A stretch of DNA of 64,000 nt from Zizania palustris (taxonomy: Eukaryota; Streptophyta; Magnoliopsida; Poales; Poaceae): contig JAAALK010000289.1 of the NCBI GenBank assembly GCA_019279435.1, positions 85,591,023 to 85,655,022 on the forward strand, read 5' to 3'. The notes under the pieces were generated by a model. It was not told where the DNA came from. It was given only the letters and a program-made list of their open reading frames with translations, and did no database searches. Below are positions 53,687 to 63,318 of this stretch, one piece after another. Within the stretch, counting starts at the first letter, position 1, and the number at the start of each line of letters is the position of its first letter. The position numbers and the translations under genes were made by a program.

Positions 53687-56443
53687 TCAGTGTCTGTAAG
53701 TGGGAGCAAATGGTCCGGCACCAGGTTTAGCAAAAGAGCTAAACCAGTGTCGAGCCATCTGCTCAAAAGATGGAAAGCGAAAACCATCAAAAGAGTTTGG
53801 ACCAAAACGCGGCTCAAAGCGTGGTCCTCGGTTTTGCCTAACCCTACGGCCACGAGGTCTAGAACCGTAGCCAACTCGGTCTAGAACTCTGCCGGAACGA
53901 ACACCACCACCTGGAGCACGGGCACGAAAACCGTCTCCTCTACCACCACCTACACGACGCGGCCTGGCCTCCAGCCTCTCCCCGCGCCGAGGAACACGCA
54001 GTCTACCACCCTGCTGGTAGAACTGCTCCTGATCACTACGAGCCCTCTCTGCTCTCTCAACCCGCTTCCTCCTGAAGCAAAACTCCGCAAGATGCCCGTC
54101 TCTCTGACAATACTCACAATGATAGGTAGGCTTCTTGGGATGTGGTTGAGGCTTGGGGTTCTTGGGCTTGGTAGTGTTTGGTGTGGTCTTCTTGGGCTGA
54201 GAGGGTCCAGGAAGAGAGTCAAGAGAAGTGTGGAGATTTTTGGGCTTTGGAACCCAGATAGGTTTCTTGGGTGGAGCTTTAGGTGGTTCATGGATCACTC
54301 CATCCTTGGGCTGACAAGCCTGGGAAGACTCAGTGGAGTGAGTCTTGGGATACCTCTGCTCTGGAGTCATTTTACTCCACTCCACTGCCCGGCTAATGGC
54401 ACTCTCAAAGTCAGCCTTGGTGTAGGTGTAACCTACCCCAAACCCATCCTGCCTCTTGAATTGCTGGATCATCATGCCAAGTTGTGGCTCTCTAGCACTG
54501 ATCCAACTCAGGATAGAACGGAGGTAAAAGTTCTCATTCTGAGAATCTGCTAGCTCCTCTCTTAAGGAAGCTAGAACCTCCACCTGAGACAAGCAGGTCT
54601 CACACTCACTCTCGTCTTGGACAGACTATCCGGCTTTTAGCTTAATCAACTCCATTCTAAGAGACAGGCAGTTCTCACAAACAGTGGGTGGAACTGACAG
54701 TGTCTCAAGCTCTAGCCTAGTCTGGGCAAGCTCAGCTCTCAACCTCTCTAAATCACCCAAATGCTCATCGCCCTTGGATTTCAGCTCAGCTAAGACAGCT
54801 AGATGCGATGGGCAATCAACACAGGGTGCGACGACAGTGGCTTGAGCATCTTTCAGCTCCTGCTGAGCGCTTTCAAGCTCAGTGGCCAAAGCGTCCCTCT
54901 CATCAACCCTTTCTGTGTACCTGGACTTCAGAGTCGACAGGTCACACAGAAGCACCTCACACTTCGGGCACTCACTGCTATCACCCAAGCAAGGGGAAGA
55001 AGATAGACTTTCTATTCTACCGTTGGCTACGGCAAGCTCACTTTCTAACTCGTCTATTCTTTTCTTAGCTCCCCTAAGCAGTTTCTCCCGATACTTCAAC
55101 TCCTGACGATTGCTCTCAAGTAAATCAACAATTTCGCGCTCATAAGATGATACCTTGCTGTCGTCGTCGTCGGAGTCGTCGGAGGAGCTCTTTTCTTCTC
55201 TATCCCCAAGAGCCATTGAACAGAAGCTCTTGCGGGATCTTCGGCGCTGGTGTGAGCGGCTCTTCGGCTTGTCTCCGAAGGCCATGAAGCAGAGGCCCGC
55301 CGGATCATCCTTGTCCTTCCCCTTCTTGATGGAGATCTCCTCATCGCTTGAGCTCGATGAAGAGGAAGAGGACGTGGATCTCTTGGAGTAGCTCTTCTCC
55401 ATCTCGGCGAAGAAGGCCTTGTCGCGCTTCTTGTTCTCTCGCCGGTAGTCCTTTAGGGCCTTCTTGAAGAAACGAGTCTTCGGCTTGCCCTTGTTGAAGG
55501 AGGGGCTCTCATGCTTGCTGGAGTCGTGGAAGCTGCTGTCGGTGCCCTTCTTGTATCCACTGTGCTTGGGGCAGTCGGCGATGAAGTGTCCTGGATCACC
55601 ACATTCAAAGCATCCGGATTTTGTGCCGTGTCTTTTGAACATTCTTTTATCATAGACACGACGCACCCGGTTGTTAAAGAGACACAAATCATCATCTCCC
55701 AACAACTCAAGCTGGTCCTCAGTGATAGACATCAAAGAGAACCCAGCACAGCACACAGCAGAGGGATCAACTGAAGGTGTAGCAAGGGCCAGGGATTTTG
55801 ATCCAGAGCCAGTGAGATTTGATCTCAACTGGATATCTACCTCAGTGGCCTTCAGCTTGCTAAACAACTCAGAAATGGTCAAGGTATCGTAAGAAGTACT
55901 CTCAACGATAGATGATACCTTGATCTCCCAGATCTTTGGGTCCAAGGTATGAAGAACCTTGAGCGCCTGCTCGTGATCTGAGACTAACTGAGCACCCTCA
56001 GCCTTGTTGTCCCGAAGCTTGTTAATGATCGACTGAAAGCGACCAAACAAAGCCTCAACAGATTCACCCGGCTTCTGTGTGAAATTCTCATATTCACGCC
56101 GGTAGTTCTGATAGAGCCGAGCCTTGACCTGTGCTGTTCCCTCATGGTGTGCCTTGAGGGTAGCCCAGATCTCTCTCGCAGTGGAGAGATGACTCACACG
56201 CTCAAACTCAGTGGGACCTAAACCAGAAAACAAGATGTTCACAGCCTTACTGTTGCTCAGATGCTGAGCAATGATACCAGCAGTACCATGCTCAGCGACT
56301 GGCAAAATGACAAACGTGCTGTGAACGCAAATGTCCCATATGTCCGAACCCTGGCTCATGAGATAGGCTCGCATGCGAGTCTTCCAATAATTATAGCCAT
56401 AGGCTTCCAAGGACGGGACCTTGCCAGGAGACGTCATAGTCAC
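53687..56443 (-). CDS. Copia H gag, about 918 codons (one in-frame TAG)
   Basis: It starts at MTMTSPGKVPSLEAYGYNYW, 46 bp after the PBS. The copia capsid domain spans about residues 10-220 (EIWATLKAHHEGTAQVK, GESVEALFGRFQSIINKL). A CCHC knuckle follows near residue 280 (CFECGDPGHFIADC), then a Lys/Ser-rich region and a long coiled coil (about 440-605). A TAG at 54628-54626 interrupts it. The same frame continues with more coiled coil, a Pro/Lys-rich stretch, a second CCHC knuckle (CEYCQRDGHLAEFC, near residue 765) and an Arg/Gly-rich tail, ending at TGA (53689-53687). The length and two knuckles are more than the usual 300-500-residue copia gag. It would form the particle shell and bind element RNA. 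Confidence 0.9.
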
Positions 56444-56488
56444 TACTGGGGTTTAGAACCGGTTAAGGTATGGAAAAACCCTAACCTC

Positions 56489-56500
56489 GCTCTGATACCA
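56489..56500 (-). promoter_or_regulatory. Primer-binding site of copia H (initiator Met tRNA)
   Basis: TGGTATCAGAGC on the minus strand lies two bases inside the 5' LTR. It is the standard complement of the 3' end of plant initiator methionine tRNA used by copia elements. Confidence 0.93.
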
Positions 56501-56502
56501 CT

Positions 56503-58516
56503 TGTAGGACCGAAAGTAGCGACCAGAGGGGGGGTGAATGGGCGCCTTAAAAATTATTTCGAATCAATGGCCTGTTCCCAATACCCAACGCACCTCAAAA
56601 TACTATGCAGCAGAAAATAAACAAAAGGCCTAAGTCTAAAGGTTTCTAACCTAGAAGCAATTGATGATAAACAGTGTAAAACTAAAGTGGTGCAACTAGG
56701 CAGATGGACAATTTGTAACAGGCCTAAACTTCTCAAAGAAATGATCTAAGTATGTATAAACTGAAAAGAGAAGTTACTGTCCAAATTTGTCTCCTGTTCG
56801 GAACTTGGCGAAGCCCCCTTCGCACGTCGAGGTCTGCTTCGGAGGTTGGTGACGGAGTCTGTCCGAAATGCCGAAGGTGTCACTGTCTAGCCTAGTTCGA
56901 AGTGATAAGAAGCGAAGTGTACTTCGGAGCGAAGTAAAACCGTGCCAGAGCCTGGTTCGAAGTGTGTACTTCGAAGACAGGACTTCGAACACAGCTTCGA
57001 ACCAAGAGCTTCGGAGCAAAGTGACAAAGTCGGAGCCTGGTTCGAAGTGAGGACTTCGAAGACAAAACTTCGAACACACTTTGAACCGAGAGCTTCGAAG
57101 CACAACCTTCGAACAGAAAGCTTCGAACACAACACACAAACAGACAACCTTCGAACAAAGAAGCGAAGTCTGTCACGCGATAGAAAATCAAGTCCGAGGC
57201 TTGCACTCTATCTTCGAACAGGGAAAGCTTCAGAAGGAGAATCGAAGGCTGACACGCCACAAAGAAATCCAAGCGAAGTCTATCAGAAAAGACAAACTTC
57301 AAACCCAAACTTCGAAGTCTAACAAAGTGTGCACTTCGAACAGATAGATTCGGAGTATGCTTGTTCGAAGTATGCGATGCTGTCCAAACAGGAAGATCTT
57401 CGAAGCAAGCAACTCAGACCCAAAAACCGAAGTTCGCAGATAGAACGACAGCTTTGAAAATGTTAGATCGAAGCCTGCCTCACGGAGCTGAGGGGCTTCG
57501 AACAGAGAAAAATGACTTCGCAGAAACAGTCAAAAAGGCATTTACTCCATACTGCTTCGATCAAAAAAAAGGCAGTACAGTAGAAGGTAAAAAGCTGGCA
57601 GCAAGTACTGTAGCTACAGTAGCAGTACTACTTGCAACAGCAAGAACTAGTATACAGTTCGTGAAGAACAAAAGCAACAGAAGAAGCTTCTCCTCAAGAA
57701 ATAAATTCACCAGCTCGTAGCTGAAGCAATAACTCTCCAAACCGAACAAATGCAACCAATAAATTCACCAGGGACCAAGGATTAAATGCATCCAAGAGAT
57801 TAGAGCCAAAATAACTCACGAACAGAGAGGGGCAAGTCCTGGCGGCGCACACAGGAGAGAGAAAACGGGAGACAAGGTGACCCAAAGAATGGATTTGATT
57901 TCAGCACAAAAGGGTAGTCCAAACCCTAGGGATTGGGGTCCTATTTATAGGCAGCCCAACACTAGGAATATTCTACCAGCCCCTTAGGGTTTTTACAGAC
58001 TCAAAAATAAAGAAAAAGACTCTACTGCCCTTAGGAATTTTTACAGACACGACTGACTGACTGTGGGCCTAGAGTTACAGATGACTTATCCGGAAGCTCA
58101 GCTTTCGTAGCGACTACGGCTTCTCTTCTGGACAGTCGGATACAGAATCAACAGTTGTCAGTTTTACGCCGAAACTGACAAAGCCTCCACCAGCTTTGCA
58201 CCAGGTACCTGGATTGGGCCGGCCCGACTCCGCAGCTCTCTCAGCCCGGCAATCGCTCACCGCCCGTGTACCTGAGTCAGTCCTGGTCAACAGCCCAGTG
58301 GGTCTTCCACTGCTTCTGGCCCATGCACCCGGATTGGGCCAACCCGACTTCGCAGCCTCCTCTGCCCGACAGTCGCTCGCTGCCCGTGTACCTGAGTCAC
58401 ACGTGACCCATGAAACAGCAGATCTCTTCTTCTTCTTCAGTCCTCTTTGACTATCGTTGACAATGACTCATCACTTCTGGAGCCATGAGGCCCACGCTAT
58501 TCAGCATGGCTCCTCA
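56503..58516 (-). repeat. 5' LTR of copia H (2014 bp)
   Basis: It runs on the minus strand from TGAGGAGCC (58516) to CGGTCCTACA (56503). TATA box TATAAATA at 57949-57942, followed by a telobox-like AGGGTTTGG. The leader with the TTCGAAG array is at 57540-56810, and the 120-bp U3 repeat at about 58203-58410. It drives gag and pol. Confidence 0.97.
57942..57949 (-). promoter_or_regulatory. TATA box of copia H 5' LTR
   Basis: TATAAATA (minus strand), same context as in E (1206-1213). Transcription would begin about 30 bp downstream, near 57910. Confidence 0.72.
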
Positions 58517-58521
58517 CTGAG
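58517..58521. repeat. Target-site duplication of copia H, right copy
   Basis: CTGAG matches 47090-47094 exactly. Confidence 0.95.
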
Positions 58522-60684
58522 TTCTGCCATTGGGGTCTGAGCTCATTGTGCGAAGGGTTCGGCCATTGTGGGCCAAACTTGTTATGCAGAGGGTTTGGCC
58601 ATTGGGGTCTGAACTGACTTTGTGGAGGGTTCGACCACTGCGGTTCAAACTCACCCTTCGGGAAGTTCGGCTGCTGCGGTCCAAACTCACTGTGTGGTGG
58701 GTTTGGCCATTTGGTCTGAACCCGCTGTGCGAAGGGCTCAGCCACTGGGGTCTGAAGCCACCCTCCAACTGCCTTGGCCCCTTTGGTTGTCTTAGCTTTT
58801 TTGGATAGGGGCATGTTTCCTTGGCTTTTTTCTAGTGTTTGTTCAACAACATCTGGTATCTCACCTTTGGTTTCTTGTGAGTTCTAGCCGAAGGAGATGT
58901 GTTGGCATTCCTTTTCCACACTCCTACTTTAGGGTTCTTTGGTACGAGCGTGCGTGTGCGCGATTCTCCAATAATCAACGCTTTCCCCTTAGTTGACTCG
59001 GCCTGTTCTGGCCGAATCAGTACTTTCTTCTCATCGAGGTCGACGGTGTTGATGGGAAAGGGGTCTTTGTCCAGCTTCATCTTTGGACTGGGGTCTATTT
59101 TCAATCATCCTTCTTCTATGGCCGATTGAACATGCCGATGAAAAAACATTGCAGTCGTTAGTATATTGAGAATGCAGATCATGACACTTACAGTAGTGGC
59201 GTTTCTTTAGCTCGTCGGTGGTTGGAATGATTTGGCCATTAGGCAACCTGAGAAGCTGGTTCTTCAAGAGAAAATCAAATATTTTATCGCACTTAGTTAT
59301 ATGGAACGAGTATTTGACTTCGCTAGGCCGACTCATAGTGGGAGATGGTCGTAACTCAGAACAAGTGATGGGTTTTCTCTTAGCATTCCAAACCCATTAG
59401 ACTACATACATGTCAGCCGAATCCTCTTCTTCCTCCGACTCTTCCTCGTCGGAATGTTCCATGGTGTGGACTTCAGCCCTAGGTTTGTTGAATGTTTTAA
59501 TAAACTTTTTATTTTTGGCTAGGCCTTCTTAGACCAGATCCTACTATAAGACTTGGATGACTTCTAAAAAGTTTTGGTTGTCTAGCCTCTCTTTGATCTC
59601 ATAACGCAACCTGTTGAAAGCTAGATCCACCAAATCCCTCTCTAAAGCGCTTGACGTACTCAGATACACTCTCGCTAGATTTTTGTTTGACTGATGTCAA
59701 GTGCGAACACATGAGTTCTCTTTCACCCGTATAAAAATAGTCATGTAACTTTTGTTCCAATTCAGCCCACGTTTGGACAGATTTCGGCGGGAGCGCCGAA
59801 AACCAAGTGAAAGCGGTGCCGGATAATGAGAGAGAAAATAGTCTATGTTTTAAAGCATCTGACCCGCTAGCTTCTCCACACTGCGCTAAGAACTGGGTGA
59901 CGTGCACTAGTGTGGTTTTGTTACCCTCACCATCGAACTTGGTGAATTTAGGGATTCTATAGCCGCGAGGATATGGTATAGTGTTGTAATAGTCAAGGTA
60001 TGGCTTCCGGGAAATCCTATCCCAACCCCTAGGCGCGAAGCCAGTGCACTCCCTAAACAGCGCGCAGATCCGCTCCTCAATGTCGTCTTGGCCTCCTGCC
60101 TTCACGCGTATCTCATGTGGGGGTGCGACACGCCGTGGCATGTTGGTGTGTCGGCCGCGAGGGTCTTCCTCATGCGCTCGCTTAGGATATATGACGTGCT
60201 TAGGCCTATGTGTTTGTGTGGGAGCATGCGACACGAGCAATGCTAGAAAAACTAGCGCAGGCATAGGCGGCGTGTAATAAATAGGGTTAGCTTGGCCATG
60301 GATGTAGTGGCTTGTCTCGGCTGTATAGGTTGAGGCTGGAGACGTGATGGTCTTGCCAATACTACCGTCAGTTCTACTATAGATGCGATCTGCTGGGGGT
60401 ACACTAGAAGTTGGTGTTGGAGGAACGGCTTCGATAAAGCCAAACCTTCTAAGCGTCGCATCCACTTGAGAGCTAACTGTCGAATCTAAACGGTTGGATA
60501 GCGAAGCGCTAACAGCTTGATCTACCGATGCAGCTATTTTTTGCTCAATCTCTAAAGAAGATAAAGGAGGCGATACTAGTGTTACCTAGGTCCGAGCGAG
60601 GTCGGAGACGTTGACGTTGCGCTTGATGAAGACAGGGCGTGTCTTGACGTAGCTCCCAAGCATGAGGTCTTGTAGTGTTTTCAT
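58522..60684 (-). pseudogene. gag of gypsy C (5' of copia H)
   Basis: A start at 60684 (MKTLQDLMLGSYVKTRPVFI) is followed by a TAG (near 60589) and a long open piece (60465-59599). The capsid domain shows CTGFAPRGWDRISRKPYLDY, HVTQFLAQCGEASGSDALKH, LFSLSLSGTAFTWFSALPPK and ELEQKLHDYFYTGERELM. After a frameshift, 59336-59031 has DKIFDFLLKNQLLRLPNGQI and the knuckle-like YCKCHDLHSQYTNDCN, then KVLIRPEQAESTKGKALI. The end (58814-58522) is a repeat of 14-residue units like FGPQWPNPSHNELR, where copia H is inserted. Several stops and shifts inactivate it. Confidence 0.85.
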
Positions 60685-60808
60685 TTTTGCCTGCCCATTG
60701 GACCTCTGTGCCCCCCATTGGACCCATCGGCGTCGTAGATGTAGTAGTCATCGTAGATGTACCCACGATCGTGTAGATGTACTTGTCATGTAGGCGTAGC
60801 CTTCCCTA

Positions 60809-60820
60809 TCGGAGTCACCA
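60809..60820 (-). promoter_or_regulatory. Primer-binding site of gypsy C
   Basis: TGGTGACTCCGATAGGG on the minus strand lies about ten bases inside the 5' LTR. It resembles the TGGCGACTCxxxTGGGG site (tRNA-Arg type) used by Tat/Ogre elements, which agrees with the dual RNase H. Confidence 0.65.
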
Positions 60821-60830
60821 AAAAGTGTGT

Positions 60831-62225
60831 TGACATAGAAATGTGCCCCCGCACTTGGGTCAGTTTGATGATCCAAAAGTGTGGGGATACTTAGGAACAA
60901 GCCTAAGCATAACACAATACTAACGTCGCGTTCCGACTACCCTTAATAGTGGCAAGGGGGGTGGAGCCACCAGGTAATCAGATCACATAAGAAATAATCC
61001 AATTAACCGAAATATATAGATAAAATAATCCAATCGACCGAACGGAGCCTGATTATTACAAAGTTTACCGTGCGAAGGGTCACCAAAGGAGGCCTTTGGC
61101 ATCTGGTGCGAAGGGTGCGCCGAAGATAACCTTCGGCGTTCGGATCGATCTGGCCGAAGGCAGGCTCCGAACAAATCTCTAACGCGAAATCACCTCCAAA
61201 CAACAAGGTTCGGTGCGAAGTCTCTAACACGACAAAACTACTCCAACGCAATGCACTGGCACGACTTCGTCCGGTGTTGAGTGTTCATGTGACGAAGCCT
61301 GATATGGAGTACCGGTGCAACAAAGTTTAATGTGGAGCGCTCTGACGTGGCCCCAACGCGAAGCAGCCCCGTTGCGGAGTGGCTCCGGTGCGCAGGAACT
61401 TTACCAGACCGACAACAGCGTGACGGGTCCGACACGGGTAGTCAAAGCACGGGTCTCGCCGAAGGGTGTTCTAGCAGCCTCCGAAACCAGTTTCCTAGCT
61501 TCGGACACCTTCGGCGAAGGGGCTCCGAGCGTAAATACCTACAACAGAACAAAGATCAAGTGTCAATTCAGCCTGAGACCGAATTTACTAAGTGTTGCAG
61601 TAGGGAAACGAAGGTAACAATCTATTACGTAGATTAACGGATGGTTTGCAGGCGAACCAACAAGGCGATAGCAATCTATTACGTAGATTAATGGGTACTT
61701 AAAAAGCGAAGTAACAAGGCTTACCACCATTTCGAAGTGGCTGACCAAGGGCTTCCTAGCAAACCCACGAAGGTTGTGCAGAAAAGTAAATAAAAGTAAA
61801 GTACGTTTCAAAGCTAGGGCTTTGTGGTTGAATTGTGTTGGGGGGTTAATGAACTAGCCTCAACCCTATATTTACAGGGGCTAGTCTTCTTATCTCTAAA
61901 GCTAATCTGGTAGGATTCAGCCTAATCAAGTTTAGGGATAAAAAAAACATAATCAAACTCACACTCTATCTTCCGAGCCAGCCCAAAGTGGTCCTTCGGT
62001 AGGCCTGCCAAAGCCTTCACCTCGGGTCGAAGCTTCGGCGAGGCAGGCCTCCGAAGGTCTTCGGGACAAAGCTAGCAGGCCACTAAAAGGCCTCCGAAGC
62101 CCAATGTTTGATGGGCCTTCAGCCCTATAAGGCTTTGGCCTAAACCAGGGCTTGCGTATTTTTGGCCCAAATTACCAAAATAGATATTTTGACAATCTTG
62201 ACCATTAATTATTCCTTGCCACCTT
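60831..62225 (-). repeat. 5' LTR of gypsy C (about 1395 bp)
   Basis: It ends at 60831 in TTTCTATGTCA and aligns over its whole length with the B LTR. The TATA position reads TGTAAATA (about 61874-61867). It contains the duplicated TCTATTACGTAGATTAA units (61618-61700). The outer edge is uncertain: near 62205-62225 the expected TTGCTATCAACA reads CTTGCCACC. Confidence 0.78.
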
Positions 62226-62543
62226 GTCCTTTCATACAATCTTTTCACATTCATTACCTGTCAGCCGAAACCCTTCATATTCTAAAATCTCGTTGTATTC
62301 CGGCTTTGAGTAACTCTTCTCTCCCTTCTTGCTTCACCAGGATTGGCCTGACGCGGCAGCCGAAAAATCATCCTGGACTATAAGTATTCAACTTTCTTTT
62401 ATCCCTTTCCTCTCATACTTTTCTTCCTGCTGTTTTTACTGTTGCACCACAAGCTTACCATCACCGGCTCCTAGTACTTCTTGCAACCGCCACCGGTTGT
62501 CACCCTCTTCTTCTTTATCGTCCCATACTCTGGTGACACCAAG
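62226..62543 (+). other. Possible promoter and leader of the plant-mobile-domain gene
   Basis: No gene is seen. A TATA-like ACTATAAGTATTC lies near 62378, and pyrimidine-rich sequence follows up to the candidate start at 62544. Confidence 0.4.
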
Positions 62544-63318
62544 ATGGCCAGCATTAACGCGATCCTAGAGGTATGTCCCCGACATTTTCATCCTTTTGTT
62601 TCTTCGACTTTTCTTGGTTCATTTCTCTCATTGTGTATCTTTCTTTCTACCTTTCGACAGAACTTGCAAGATCAAATTTAAATCCCTATAGTTACTCATC
62701 CTTCTAACTTCTTTGTGGGTCCCTGGGTAACCTAGTCCCCACTGACTTAATAAACACTGAAACTCGTAGGATCCCTTTTAAATGTTCCCACATGCGCCCT
62801 TCTGACTGGGGTTATGGTTTTGATTATTCTCCTTCTCCTATCCCTGGCTGGTGTGACTAGTACCTTAGGGTGTTAGCCACCTATCGCCCCTCTTTGGGAT
62901 GACATTGATATTGGTCACTACATTGTCCTTTCTCTTGCTGAGTCGTATTTGAATGAGCCAATGTTAGCCGCATCCTGCTACTTCTGCTCCGATGCCTTAA
63001 ATTCTTTCATCTTTGGTCATGGGCCGATGCTTCCCTCTTTGCTTGATGCTCATTTTTTGACCTGTCTAAATATCAACTCATCGGCCAACCCTTTCTCCTT
63101 TCGCTTCCAACCTTCTTCTCTTCTTAGCGTCACACCAGCTGATAGTAGGGACCGATATATTGTGAGGCACAAGAAAAATGGCCTCCTAGATATTGTTGAA
63201 TACATTGCTTTCCTAAACCTCTGGTTGGAAGAGTTCGTATTTTGCATACCATCTCCTGCCCCGACCTTCCAATTTCAGTTTTTAGTCGGACAACTAGTCG
63301 CCCATGTGTGGATCCCAC
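62544..63318 (+). pseudogene. Plant-mobile-domain (aminotransferase-like) gene fragment
   Basis: Exon 1 (62544-62570) encodes MASINAILE and ends at a GTATGT donor. An acceptor CGACAG at 62660 opens exon 2. With frame changes, exon 2 encodes CSHMRPSDWGYGFDYSPSP, a stop where a Trp is expected, then IGHYIVLSLAESYLNEPML and LNSFIFGHGPMLPSLLDAHF. It continues with IVEYIAFLNLWLEEFVFCIP and QFLVGQLVAHVWIPL. This matches the plant mobile domain seen in MAIL1-type genes and in many plant transposons. The frame is cut at about 63318 by the LTR fragment F. No catalytic function can be assigned. Confidence 0.65.

Larger units (their letters stand above)
47095..58516 (-). mobile_element. Complete copia element H (SIRE-like), 11,422 bp
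   Basis: Two LTRs of exactly 2014 bp with TG...CA ends are flanked by the 5-bp duplication CTGAG. On the minus strand the order is 5' LTR, PBS, gag, protease-integrase-RT-RNase H, a 1.4-kb spacer, polypurine tract and 3' LTR. Comparing the LTRs by eye I find about 19 differences, nearly all transitions. That is about 0.9 percent and indicates a young insertion. Two in-frame TAG codons, one in gag and one in pol, are the only defects I see. It sits in the gag linker of gypsy C. Confidence 0.97.
40264..62225 (-). mobile_element. Tat-type gypsy C, nearly complete, hosting copia H and solo LTR 2
   Basis: The minus-strand order is 5' LTR (62225-60831), PBS, gag, protease, RT, RNase H, second RNase H, integrase, polypurine tract and 3' LTR (40923-40264). 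Removing H with one CTGAG copy and solo LTR 2 restores a contiguous element of about 9.7 kb. The LTRs differ in length because the 3' copy has lost about 740 bp. The outer edge near 62225 is approximate: the sequence drifts from the expected LTR terminus, so no target duplication can be shown. The host on the left is the Y2 LTR. Confidence 0.85.

Noticed and set aside
56489..56500. tRNA-like sequence next to the H LTR
   Set aside because: Only 12 bases complementary to the tRNA 3' end; it is a primer-binding site, not a tRNA gene.
58196..58450. 84-codon frame conserved in all three SIRE-like LTRs (VPGLGQPDSAALSARQS repeated)
   Set aside because: It follows the 120-bp U3 tandem repeat upstream of the TATA box, so it is not in the expected transcript. 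Conservation is explained by LTR homology.
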